Assembly (NCBI GenBank): GCA_025055595.1
Contig: JANWWU010000019.1
Span: 1 to 36,089, forward strand
DNA: 36,089 bases
Direction: 5' to 3'
Origin: Planctomycetota bacterium
GTDB taxonomy: Bacteria; Planctomycetota; UBA11346
Under the pieces are notes generated by a model, which saw only the letters and a program-made list of their open reading frames with translations, made no database searches and was not told where the DNA came from. Positions 1 to 7,636 of this stretch are shown here, one piece after another; the first letter of the stretch is position 1, and each line of letters begins with the position of its first letter. A program made the translations under genes and the position numbers.

Positions 1-1561
1 ATCGTCACCGTCGCACTGGAAGGCGATCCGACCGTGTACGCAGCGCTCGCGGCAATGCCGACGACCACCGTCTCCGCCCCCTCGAACTCGGTGTCGTCAA
101 GCGGCGTCACCGTCAGCGTCAGCTGCGCCTCGCCCTCGGGAATCGTCACGCTCGTGCCGAGCGCCTCGTAGTCCGTTCCCCCCGTCGCCGTGCCGGAGAT
201 CGCCAGCACCACCGTCAACGCCGCTGCCGTCGTCCCCGTCCGCTCAATCCGCAGCTGACCCGTGTTCACCGGCGTCCCCTCCGCCGCTTCCCCATCCACC
301 GCCGTGATGCTGACCACCGGCAGGTCATTGTCCGCAATCGTCACCGTCGCACTTGAAGGCGATCCCACCGTGTACGCAGCGCTCGCGGCAATGCTGACGA
401 CCACCGTCTCCGCCCCCTCGAACTCGGTGTCGTCAAGCGGCGTCACCGTCAGCGTCACCTGTGCCTCGCCCTCGGGAATCGTCACGCTCGTGCCGAGCGC
501 CTCGTAGTCCGTTCCCCCCGTCGCCGTGCCGGAGATCGCCAGTACCACCGTCAACGCCGCCGCCGTCGTCCCCGTCCGCTGGATCCGCAGCTGACCCGTG
601 TTCAGCGGCGTCCCCTCAGCCGCTTCCCCATCCACCGCCATGATGCTGACCACCGGCAGGTCATTGTCCGCGATCGTCACCGTCGCGCTCGAGGGCGATC
701 CCACTATGTACGCAGCGCTCGCGGCAATGCCGACGACCACTGTCTCCGCCCCCTCGAACTCGGTGTCGTCAAGCGGCGTCACCGTCAGCGTCACCTGTGC
801 CTCGCCCTCGGGAATCGTCACGCTCGTGCCGAGCGCCTCGTAGTCCGTTCCCCCCGTCGCCGTGCCGGAGATCGCCAGCACCACCGTCAACGCCGCCGCC
901 GTCGTCCCCGTCCGCTGGATCCGCAGCTGACCCGTGTTCACCGGCGTTCCCTCCGCCGCCTCCGCATCCAGCGCCGTGATGCTGACCACCGGCAGGTCAT
1001 TGTCCGCGATCGTTACCGTCGCACTGGAAGGCGATCCGACCGTGTACGCAGCGCTCGCGGCAATGCCGACGACCACCGTCTCCGCCCCCTCGAACTCGGT
1101 GTCCTCAAGCGGCGTCACCGTCAGCGTCACCTGCGCCTCGCCCTCGGGAATCGTCACGCTCGTGCCGAGCGCCTCGTAATCCGTTCCCCCCGTCGCCGTG
1201 CCGGAGATCGCCAGCACCACCGTCAACGCCGCCGCCGGCGTCCCCGTCCGCTGGATCCGCAGCTGACCCGTGTTCACCGGCGTCCCCTCAGCCGCTTCTC
1301 CATCCACCGCCGTGATGCTGACCACCGGCAGGTCATTGTCCGCGATCGTCACCGTCGCGCTCGAGGGCGATCCCACCGTGTACGCAGCGCTGGCGGCAAT
1401 GCTGACGACCACCGTCTCCGCCCCCTCGAACTCGGTGTCCTCAAGCGGCGTCACCGTCAGCGTCACCTGCGCCTCGCCCGCGGGAATCGTCACGCTCGTG
1501 CCGAGCGCCTCGTAGTCCGTTCCCCCCGTCGCCGTGCCGGAGATCGCCAGCACCACCGTCA
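1..1561 (-). repeat. Tandem 336-bp repeats, 4.6 visible copies
   Basis: The same 336-bp unit (112 codons in the Calx-beta gene) recurs with phase points at about 202, 538, 874, 1210 and 1546, and continues off the left edge. Copies differ by a few scattered substitutions, for example gtgtcgtcaag versus gtgtcctcaag, shared in patchwork fashion between copies. The right boundary at about 1561 falls inside a Calx-beta domain and not at a domain edge. Length is a multiple of three, so copy-number change keeps the frame. Short reads would probably collapse this array. Confidence 0.95.
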
Positions 1562-3575
1562 ACTCCTCAGACAAAACTCCCTCCCGGTAAATCGTGATCA
1601 TGCCGGTATCGGGGGTGGGTCCTTCGGCCGCCTGTGAATCCATCGCGACGAGACTGACTGACGGTTTGTCATTGTCGCCAATCGTAATCAAGGCGCTTGC
1701 GGGGTCGCCGACTTGATATGTTGGCTGTGCGACGATGCTGATGACCAGCACCTCCTCCGGCTCATCGATGTGGTCATCGATCGGAATCACGAGCACCTCT
1801 ATCGACGGGAAATTTGCGGGAATTATGACGGTCTCCTCGAGCGTCACCACATCGAGAGCATTCTGTGCTGAGCCATTCCATGTCACGTGCACGAAAAGAG
1901 GCTGCGTGAGATCGCCCGTTCTGGCAAAGATCAGCCGCGCCGAGTCGGGAGGGGTGCCTTCACTGGCCTCGGCATCCTCTGCAGTGACCGACACGATCGG
2001 CACAGCGGATCCACCATCATCGTCCGTGATTTCGATGACGATGCGCGAAGCTGGAGCGCGCACATAAGTGACGAGAGGGACGATCTCGATATCGATCGTC
2101 TCGAGGTCTTCCGCGAGCTCATCGTTGATGACGAAGCTCTCCAAAGTCACCGCAGAAAGTCCATGAGGGATGATGACTACTGGATCTCCGATACCGAAGA
2201 ACCCGTTGTAATCGACACCCTCCAGCGCTGTTCCGTGCACCGCAAGCGAAACAAATAAGGGTCCGACAAGGTTTCCCGTCCGCTCGACGGTGATGCTCAG
2301 CTCCCCCATCGGGTCATCCTCACGGATGTGCAGCGGTGTCGCAGAGAGAGACACCGTGGGTGGCTCATAACCTACATCAAAAATGTAGACTTCAGCAGAT
2401 CGAGGCTCGATGATCTCATATGTTTGGTGTTCTGTCAATGTGATGCGTACTGATTCAGCGCCTTCGGAGAATCCATCGACAAACAGCGATTGCACAACGA
2501 TGTCGACAGCAACCTGATTGGCTGGGATCGTTGCGGCTGTACCGATATCAACGTAGTCGTACGCCGGTACCGCGATCCCACTCTTCTGAAAATAAACTGT
2601 TAAGGGGCTGCCTGATACAGCGGTGCGCATGATGCGGATCCTCGCTGGATTGCCTTCACCGCTCCCTTCTACCGCGATCGGATCGATGACCATCACGCTG
2701 ACCTGCGGCAGACTGGTAGGTTCAACGGGAGCGTGCGTGTAATGGATCGTGATCTCCTGCTGCTCTCCGAAAGGGCCCAGGATGGCGAGGCGCAACAGAT
2801 CATTCAGCCCCCCTGGAGTGGTCGCAGTATAGTAGATCTGCAAGATCCCCAGGTCAGGATCCGGATACAAGCTGACTCGGCCGTGCACCGCGGCATCACT
2901 CACATTCTCTTGCGCTCCCGTGATGGGGACGAGCACTCCTGCGTTGCTAAAGTATCCCCAGGTGACCGAATCCCCTTCCTGGTCTTCGGCGAGAAGATAG
3001 ATCGTCGCCGTGGCATCGATGACCTCGGCATGGAGAGTCCACTGAGGAGTCGCTTCGTTTCCGTTGATGAGCGCCGCCGCTAACTGCGGTGCCGTATTCT
3101 GGTAGCTTACAGTGATGGTACCGACCGTCGCGCTCAAAGCTTGCCCATCCCAGGCTCTGAACTCCAGCGCCGACTCCAACAAACCAGGATTTCCTGGTGG
3201 AAATGAGTACGGTACAGGCCTGAAGCGCACCCACGCTGTCAGCGGCACGATATCACCACTCTGCACTGGCTGCGGCGCATCGAACGCGGCATCGTTGCTG
3301 CGCTCCCACAGACCTTGCATCGCGACGATCTTGATCGACAGGGGATCGCCATCGGGGTCGCCGATATAGTCTGCCAGCAGCTCAGCGAGCTGGGCCGACA
3401 CCGAACGCACCAGCGGCCCGGCCACCCAGGCGTGCTCCATGACCGGCGGCGGACCCGCGTGGACGACCGGCGGCTCGTTGGCCTCTAAGCTGATGAAACT
3501 ACTGCAGGTCAAGCACAGCATCGCTGGCAGCAGCGTGTGCAACGACCAGCGTTGAGCAGTCTGGAAGAGATGCAT
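1..3575 (-). CDS. Giant secreted Calx-beta repeat protein, 3' end beyond the window
   Basis: Reading the minus strand from ATG 3575-3573 gives one open frame of about 1191 codons to the window edge, with no stop. A purine-rich GGGAGG lies 5 bases before the ATG. Residues 1-32 look like a signal peptide with a hydrophobic core (LHTLLPAMLCLTC), followed by NEPP; the cysteine context is a poor lipobox. Residues 40-290 contain two divergent modules with cadherin/Ig-like acidic motifs (DPDGDPLS at 73-80). From about residue 290 follow eight Calx-beta domains, recognised by AEGTP-type openings, GTDYEALG, IPxGEA and DDTEFEGAE segments. Four are divergent and the rest nearly identical. Calx-beta domains bind calcium, so a secreted or surface adhesin/matrix role is inferred. 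The unique N-terminal part is visibly less GC-rich than the neighbouring genes. Function beyond domain type is unknown. Confidence 0.85.
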   Translation of the reverse strand, partial: MHLFQTAQRWSLHTLLPAMLCLTCSSFISLEANEPPVVHAGPPPVMEHAWVAGPLVRSVSAQLAELLADYIGDPDGDPLSIKIVAMQGLWERSNDAAFDAPQPVQSGDIVPLTAWVRFRPVPYSFPPGNPGLLESALEFRAWDGQALSATVGTITVSYQNTAPQLAAALINGNEATPQWTLHAEVIDATATIYLLAEDQEGDSVTWGYFSNAGVLVPITGAQENVSDAAVHGRVSLYPDPDLGILQIYYTATTPGGLNDLLRLAILGPFGEQQEITIHYTHAPVEPTSLPQVSVMVIDPIAVEGSGEGNPARIRIMRTAVSGSPLTVYFQKSGIAVPAYDYVDIGTAATIPANQVAVDIVVQSLFVDGFSEGAESVRITLTEHQTYEIIEPRSAEVYIFDVGYEPPTVSLSATPLHIREDDPMGELSITVERTGNLVGPLFVSLAVHGTALEGVDYNGFFGIGDPVVIIPHGLSAVTLESFVINDELAEDLETIDIEIVPLVTYVRAPASRIVIEITDDDGGSAVPIVSVTAEDAEASEGTPPDSARLIFARTGDLTQPLFVHVTWNGSAQNALDVVTLEETVIIPANFPSIEVLVIPIDDHIDEPEEVLVISIVAQPTYQVGDPASALITIGDNDKPSVSLVAMDSQAAEGPTPDTGMITIYREGVLSEELTVVLAISGTATGGTDYEALGTSVTIPAGEAQVTLTVTPLEDTEFEGAETVVVSIAASAAYTVGSPSSATVTIADNDLPVVSITAVDGEAAEGTPVNTGQLRIQRTGTPAAALTVVLAISGTATGGTDYEALGTSVTIPEGEAQVTLTVTPLEDTEFEGAETVVVGIAASAAYTVGSPSSATVTIADNDLPVVSITALDAEAAEGTPVNTGQLRIQRTGTTAAALTVVLAISGTATGGTDYEALGTSVTIPEGEAQVTLTVTPLDDTEFEGAETVVVGIAASAAYIVGSPSSATVTIADNDLPVVSIMAVDGEAAEGTPLNTGQLRIQRTGTTAAALTVVLAISGTATGGTDYEALGTSVTIPEGEAQVTLTVTPLDDTEFEGAETVVVSIAASAAYTVGSPSSATVTIADNDLPVVSITAVDGEAAEGTPVNTGQLRIERTGTTAAALTVVLAISGTATGGTDYEALGTSVTIPEGEAQLTLTVTPLDDTEFEGAETVVVGIAASAAYTVGSPSSATVT

Positions 3576-3645
3576 GAACGCCTCCCCGCGGCTTGAGGCT
3601 CAAGGCCTCGCTGCCGACACTGCGTTGGAGCGAGGAACCCTTCTC

Positions 3646-3674
3646 CTCGTAAAGTTTCGGCAGCGCTCCGTCAA
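3646..3674 (-). promoter_or_regulatory. Candidate promoter of the Calx-beta gene
   Basis: On the minus strand TTGACG (3669-3674) is followed by 17 bases and TACGAG (3646-3651). The leader to ATG 3575 would be about 65 bases and ends in a Shine-Dalgarno-like GGGAGG. The -10 match is weak (three of six). Confidence 0.35.
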
Positions 3675-3712
3675 GAGCGCTTCGCAGAGCCTTCGGCACC
3701 GATCGAGGCGCG

Positions 3713-4036
3713 CTACTGCCCGCTTCGCCCGATGTCGGCTGCCGCTTCAGCAACCTCGAGATAGCACCGATCGAGGAGCGGCCGCAGGGTGAGCCGCGGC
3801 TGCGCTGGATCGTCGGCCGCTAGCACGTAGCGCACGCTGCGCGCGCCCTGCTGGGTGACGACGAGGAGGTTGCCCGCCTCGTCCCGTGCCAGCTGGCTGA
3901 TCTCGACGAAGGGATCGCGCGTCAGGTAGGCGAGCAGGCGCTGTTCTTCGGCCGTCAGCGCCGGCTGCTGTCGCCCGCCCGCGCATCCGGCGATCACGCA
4001 GGCGAGGCTTGCGCCGATCAGCGACGTGCGCCACAT
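3713..4036 (-). CDS. Small predicted lipoprotein, function unknown
   Basis: This encodes 107 residues starting MWRTSLIGASLACVIAGC. It has a short basic N-terminus, a hydrophobic stretch and the lipobox VIAGC with Cys18, so it should be a lipid-anchored envelope protein. The mature part is about 90 residues without cysteines and contains an FVEISQLARDEAG segment followed by beta-type sequence; I do not recognise a family. It diverges from the rseP-like gene across an 82-base gap in which each gene has its own promoter-like boxes. Downstream, 137 bases separate it from the Calx-beta gene. It could be a chaperone-like or assembly lipoprotein, but nothing in the sequence shows this. Confidence 0.8.
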   Translation of the reverse strand: MWRTSLIGASLACVIAGCAGGRQQPALTAEEQRLLAYLTRDPFVEISQLARDEAGNLLVVTQQGARSVRYVLAADDPAQPRLTLRPLLDRCYLEVAEAAADIGRSGQ

Positions 4037-4043
4037 GGGGTGG

Positions 4044-4070
4044 ATTCGAGCGCCGCCCCGCCTTATGCAA
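4044..4070 (-). promoter_or_regulatory. Leaderless-type promoter of the small lipoprotein gene
   Basis: On the minus strand TTGCAT (4065-4070), 15 bases, then TCGAAT (4044-4049), which ends 7 bases before ATG 4036. No Shine-Dalgarno sequence fits between. Confidence 0.55.
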
Positions 4071-4085
4071 GCGCGGTGCCCGCGC

Positions 4086-4112
4086 TTCCCAGGGACGCCA
4101 GCGCCGCAACAT
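4086..4112 (+). promoter_or_regulatory. Leaderless-type promoter of rseP
   Basis: TTCCCA (4086-4091), 15 bases, then CAACAT (4107-4112), ending exactly 6 bases before GTG 4119. This spacing is one reason for choosing GTG 4119 as the start. Confidence 0.5.
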
Positions 4113-4118
4113 CCCGCC

Positions 4119-6293
4119 GTGCTCGATCTGCTCGCCCTCGCCGGCTACGCGGTCCTCGCGCTGCTCGGCTTCGGCTTCGTCATCGCCATCCATGAGCTCG
4201 GCCACTTCGTCTTCGCCAAGTGGGCCGGCGTCAAGGTCGAGCGCTTCTCGATCGGCTTCCCGCCCTCGGCGCTCGGGCTGCCGCTCACGGTCAGGCCGTT
4301 GTGGCGTCGCCAGGTCGGCGAGACCGAGTATGTGATCGACTGGATCCCCTTCGGCGGCTATGTGAAGATGCTCGGGCAGGAGGATATCCCGAGCGGCCAG
4401 GAAGCGGTGCGCGATCCGCGCAGCTACGAGTCGCAGCGCGCGCCCTGGAAGGCGCTGATCTTGCTCGGCGGTGTTTTGTTCAACCTCGTGAGCAGCTACC
4501 TGATCTTGCTCGGCTTGGTCGCCTGGGGCATGCCGGTGTTCCATCCCGTGGTCGGCGATGTCGAGCCGACCGTGGTCGATGAGCGCGGGCTGCGCGTCGA
4601 GAGTCCGGCCTCCAAGCTCGGGCTGGCGCGCGGCGACCGCATCCTCGCGATCGACGGCGAGCGCGTCCGCTCCTTCGACGATGTGATGACCAGCGTCGTC
4701 TTCGCCGGCGGCCGACCGCTGACCGTGACCGTCGAACGCGCCGGTCAGCTGCTCACGCTGCCCGCGCCCGGGGCGCCCGAGGTCATGCCGGTCTTCGACG
4801 GGCGCTTCGGCCGGCCGAGCCTCGGCATCGCCTTCCCCTGGAGCAACCGGGTCGTCCTCGCCCTCGATGCGCCCCCCGACGGCCTGCGCCGCTTCGATCG
4901 CGTGCTCGCCGTCGCTGGCGAGGATGTCCGTCACCGCCTCGGCCAGGACATCCAGGACCGCCTGCTGCGCCACTTCGCGCGCCCGGTGACGCTGACCATC
5001 GAACGCGAAGGCCGGCTTCAGGAGCTGACGCTGGTCTACGCCGGCGACGACACGGCCTTCGATACCCGCGCCGGCCTGCCGGTGTACATCGCCGACCTGC
5101 CGGCGGGCAGCCCGGCCGCCGCCGCCGGCCTGCGCATCGGCGACTGGGTGACCGCGGTCGACGGCGTGCCGGTCAGCGGCCTCCAGCACTGCCTGGCCCT
5201 GGTACGCGCCGGCCTCGATGCCCGCGGTCGGGTCGCGGTGGAAGTGCAGCGCGCCGGCCAGCGCGCGACGATCGAGGTGCCGGCGCGCGACACGTACGGC
5301 GTCCTGCGCATCGGCATCGTGCCGCGCTCGCTGACCCGCGGCCTGCTCGAGGTGCTGCCGCCGGCCCTCGACGGCGGGCCCTCGGCGCTGGCGCGCCTCG
5401 GCCTGCAGGCAGGCGATGCGATCGTCGGCTGGCAGCCGGCGGAGCGCACGGTGACCGTGCACTGGGTGCGCCCCCAGGCCGCCCTCGTCCTGCCGCTCGG
5501 GCTCGATGCCGCGTCCTGGCGCGCGGCCAATCACCAGCGCGATCCCGGCCTGATCAACCGCCTGCTCGGACAGCATCCGGATCCGCCGCTGCCCAGCCTG
5601 CTGTCCGGCACGCGGGTGCTGCGCATCGAGCCCGCACAGGTCGTCCTCGCTCCCCTCGCCGGCGAGCCGCGCGCAGTCGACCGCCAGCGGCTGGGGCCGG
5701 CGGGCGCCGAGCTCCAGGTCGGCGACTGGATCGCCGATGCCCGGCTCGGGCCCGAGGGGGCGGTGCTGATCGTCGCGCGCGGCGCCGGCGAGCTGCGCAG
5801 CGGCGTCCTCGATCCGCCGCCGCTCGGGACGACGATCGTCTTCGAGCGCGAGGAGCTGCCGTACCAGGCGCACGACTGGTGGGACCGCCTCGATCTGGTC
5901 AACGACACCGCCTACAACCTGGTGGTGAAGACCGTCCTGCTGATCCCGCGCCTGTTCCGCTCTCCGGAGCAGGGCGGCGTCGATCCGAACAAGGCGCTGA
6001 CCGGTCCGATCGGCATCTTCCGCGAGCTGAAGGCGCGCGCCGAGCTGATGGGCTTCGATTCCTACCTCAAGCTGATCGCGTTGATCGGTCTCAACCTCTT
6101 CGTCGTCAACCTGCTGCCGATCCCGATCACCGACGGCGGCCAGCTGCTGATCCTCGGCCTCGAGACCGCCCTGCGCCGGCCCCTGCCGCGACGGATCAAG
6201 GACGCCCTGCTCTACGCCGGCGCGGCCTTCGTCATCGCCCTGTTCATCTACATCTGCGGCCTCGACATCCTGCGCTGGCTCGGGCTGGCGTGA
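4119..6293 (+). CDS. rseP: RseP-family site-2 membrane metalloprotease with several PDZ domains
   Basis: Intramembrane zinc protease (M50B). Family members cut membrane-bound regulators such as anti-sigma factors, or leftover signal peptides. From GTG 4119 the product is 724 residues. The first membrane helix carries HELGH at residues 25-29, and the C-terminal membrane region carries NLLPIPITDGGQ with the likely third zinc ligand Asp672. E. coli RseP is about 450 residues with two PDZ domains. Here at least four PDZ-like modules lie between, near residues 160-215, 247-300, 327-390 and 418-460 (GLARGDRIL, RFDRVLAV, GLRIGDWV, GLQAGDAI), with a possible degenerate fifth near 511-560. Upstream starts at 4026, 4035 or 4065 would add a non-hydrophobic, proline-rich leader and overlap the opposite gene, so I reject them. 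A last helix lies near the C-terminus. Family call is firm; the substrate is unknown. Confidence 0.93.
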   Translation: MLDLLALAGYAVLALLGFGFVIAIHELGHFVFAKWAGVKVERFSIGFPPSALGLPLTVRPLWRRQVGETEYVIDWIPFGGYVKMLGQEDIPSGQEAVRDPRSYESQRAPWKALILLGGVLFNLVSSYLILLGLVAWGMPVFHPVVGDVEPTVVDERGLRVESPASKLGLARGDRILAIDGERVRSFDDVMTSVVFAGGRPLTVTVERAGQLLTLPAPGAPEVMPVFDGRFGRPSLGIAFPWSNRVVLALDAPPDGLRRFDRVLAVAGEDVRHRLGQDIQDRLLRHFARPVTLTIEREGRLQELTLVYAGDDTAFDTRAGLPVYIADLPAGSPAAAAGLRIGDWVTAVDGVPVSGLQHCLALVRAGLDARGRVAVEVQRAGQRATIEVPARDTYGVLRIGIVPRSLTRGLLEVLPPALDGGPSALARLGLQAGDAIVGWQPAERTVTVHWVRPQAALVLPLGLDAASWRAANHQRDPGLINRLLGQHPDPPLPSLLSGTRVLRIEPAQVVLAPLAGEPRAVDRQRLGPAGAELQVGDWIADARLGPEGAVLIVARGAGELRSGVLDPPPLGTTIVFEREELPYQAHDWWDRLDLVNDTAYNLVVKTVLLIPRLFRSPEQGGVDPNKALTGPIGIFRELKARAELMGFDSYLKLIALIGLNLFVVNLLPIPITDGGQLLILGLETALRRPLPRRIKDALLYAGAAFVIALFIYICGLDILRWLGLA

Positions 6294-6300
6294 GCGGCGC

Positions 6301-6327
6301 TTCCCCGCCCGCGCCCCGCGATCGGAT
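6301..6327 (+). promoter_or_regulatory. Leaderless-type promoter of the Hps-RraA gene
   Basis: TTCCCC (6301-6306), 15 bases, then TCGGAT (6322-6327), ending 6 bases before ATG 6334. It lies just after the rseP stop codon. Confidence 0.45.
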
Positions 6328-6333
6328 GGCGGC

Positions 6334-7632
6334 ATGCTGCGCCTTCCCGAGCATCCCGTCGTGCAGCTCGCCCTCGACGCCGTCAACCTCGAGCCGGCGC
6401 TGCGCGTCGCGCGCGAAGCGGTACCGGCCGGCATCGCCCTGGTCGAGGCCGGCACCCCGCTGATCAAGTCTGTGGGCCTCGAGGCGGTGCGCCGTCTGCG
6501 CGCCGAGTTCCCCGAGCGGCTGATCGTCGCCGACATGAAGACGATGGACGCCGGCCGCCTCGAGGTCGAGTACGCGGCCAAGGCCGGCGCCGATCTCGTC
6601 ATGGTGCTCGGCCAGGCCACCGATGCGACGATCGAGGAATGCGTGCGCGCCGCCCGCCACCACGGCGTCGCCGTCGGCTGCGACCTCGTCGCCTGCCCCG
6701 ATCCGGTGGCGCGCGCCCGCCAGGCGGAGGCGCTCGGCGTCGACCTGCTCAGCGTGCATGTGCCGATCGATCAGCAGATGCTCGGCCTCGAGCCCTTCGC
6801 CGTCCTCGCCGAGGTCGCCGCCGCGGTCAGCCTGCCGGTGGCCTGTGCCGGCGGCCTGACCGCGGCCAGCGTCGGCCGGGCGGTGGCCGCCGGGGCCCGC
6901 ATCTGCATCGTCGGCGGTGCGATCACCAAGGCCGCCGACGCCCGCCGCGCCGCCGAGGAGGTGCTGGCCGCGCTGCAGGGCGCGGTGCCGAGCGCGCCGG
7001 CGCGCCAACGCCTGGGCCGCGAGCGCATCCGCGAGGTGCTGGCCCGCGTCTCCACGCCCAACCTCTCCGATGCGATGCACCGCGGCGGGGCCCTGCGCGG
7101 GCTGGTCAACCGCAATCCCGGGATCCGCTTCGCCGGGCCGGCGCGCACCGTGATCGCCGCCCCCGGCGACTGGAGCAAGCCGGTGCAGGCGATCGATCGC
7201 TGCCAGAGCGGCGAAGTGCTGGTGATCGATGCCGCCGATCGTCCACCGGCCCTGTGGGGCGGCCTGGCCAGCCTCACCGCCGTGCAGCGCCAGCTCGCCG
7301 GCGTCGTGATCTGGGGCGCCTGCCGCGATCTCAGCGACATCCGCCGCTGCGGCTTGGCGCTGTGGAGCAGCCAGTGCTGCCCCGATGCCGGCGAGCCGCA
7401 CGGGGTCGGCGCCTTCGATCTGCCGGTGAGCATTGGCGGCCAGACCATCCAGCCCGGCGACTGGCTGGTCGGCGACGACGACGGCCTGGTCCGCATCCCG
7501 GCCGCGGACCTCGTCGCCGTCGCCAACCGCGCCGCCGACATCGCGGAGCGCGAGGAGCGCCTGGCGGCGGAGATCCAGCGCGGCCGCAGCCTGGCCGAGG
7601 TCGCCGAGCTGGCGCGTTGGGAACGCGGCTAG
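6334..7632 (+). CDS. Fusion of 3-hexulose-6-phosphate synthase-like and RraA-like domains
   Basis: This is 432 residues with two enzyme-like halves. Residues 1-220 are an OMP-decarboxylase-superfamily barrel with the signature DMKTMDAG (67-74), CAGG and a phosphate-binding VGGAIT segment, typical of 3-hexulose-6-phosphate synthase (formaldehyde plus ribulose 5-phosphate, or the reverse). Residues 228-420 are an RraA/HMG-aldolase-like domain with GACRD (Arg331, Asp332) and GDDDGLVRIP (380-389), matching the GxRD and GDxDG motifs of that family. Such fusions are known in archaea and some bacteria, where the reverse reaction can supply pentose phosphate. No 6-phospho-3-hexuloisomerase gene lies nearby. 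Its stop codon overlaps that of the convergent URO-D gene. Domain calls are firm; the physiological direction and the RraA-half substrate are open. Confidence 0.9.
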   Translation: MLRLPEHPVVQLALDAVNLEPALRVAREAVPAGIALVEAGTPLIKSVGLEAVRRLRAEFPERLIVADMKTMDAGRLEVEYAAKAGADLVMVLGQATDATIEECVRAARHHGVAVGCDLVACPDPVARARQAEALGVDLLSVHVPIDQQMLGLEPFAVLAEVAAAVSLPVACAGGLTAASVGRAVAAGARICIVGGAITKAADARRAAEEVLAALQGAVPSAPARQRLGRERIREVLARVSTPNLSDAMHRGGALRGLVNRNPGIRFAGPARTVIAAPGDWSKPVQAIDRCQSGEVLVIDAADRPPALWGGLASLTAVQRQLAGVVIWGACRDLSDIRRCGLALWSSQCCPDAGEPHGVGAFDLPVSIGGQTIQPGDWLVGDDDGLVRIPAADLVAVANRAADIAEREERLAAEIQRGRSLAEVAELARWERG

Positions 7633-7636
7633 CCGC
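7625..7636. terminator. Palindrome over the shared stop codons of Hps-RraA and URO-D genes
   Basis: GCGGCTAGCCGC is a perfect 12-base palindrome. The plus-strand TAG (7630-7632) and the minus-strand TAG (7629-7631) overlap at its centre. There is no T-tract and no loop unless central pairs open, so termination is only a possibility. Confidence 0.3.

Noticed and set aside
262-1515. Repeated plus-strand 81-residue frames in the tandem array
   Set aside because: They are the antisense reading of the Calx-beta repeats. The minus-strand frame is continuous and gives recognisable domains.
1-1561. CRISPR-like or non-coding satellite array
   Set aside because: The 336-bp period is a whole number of codons, there are no spacers between short repeats, and the unit encodes a Calx-beta domain.
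3662-3681. Inverted repeat AGCGCTC-N6-GAGCGCT as terminator of the small lipoprotein gene
   Set aside because: No T-tract follows on the minus strand and it overlaps the better-supported TTGACG box of the Calx-beta gene.
4026-4118. Earlier start codons for rseP (GTG 4026, ATG 4035, ATG 4065)
   Set aside because: They would place a polar, Pro/Arg-rich leader before the first membrane helix and overlap the opposite-strand gene or its promoter; GTG 4119 starts directly at the helix.
3747-6620. Minus-strand open frame of 957 codons opposite rseP
   Set aside because: It is rich in Arg, Gln, Asp and His and has no domain. It lies antisense to a gene with full zinc-protease motifs; such frames are expected in GC-rich DNA with strong third-position G/C.
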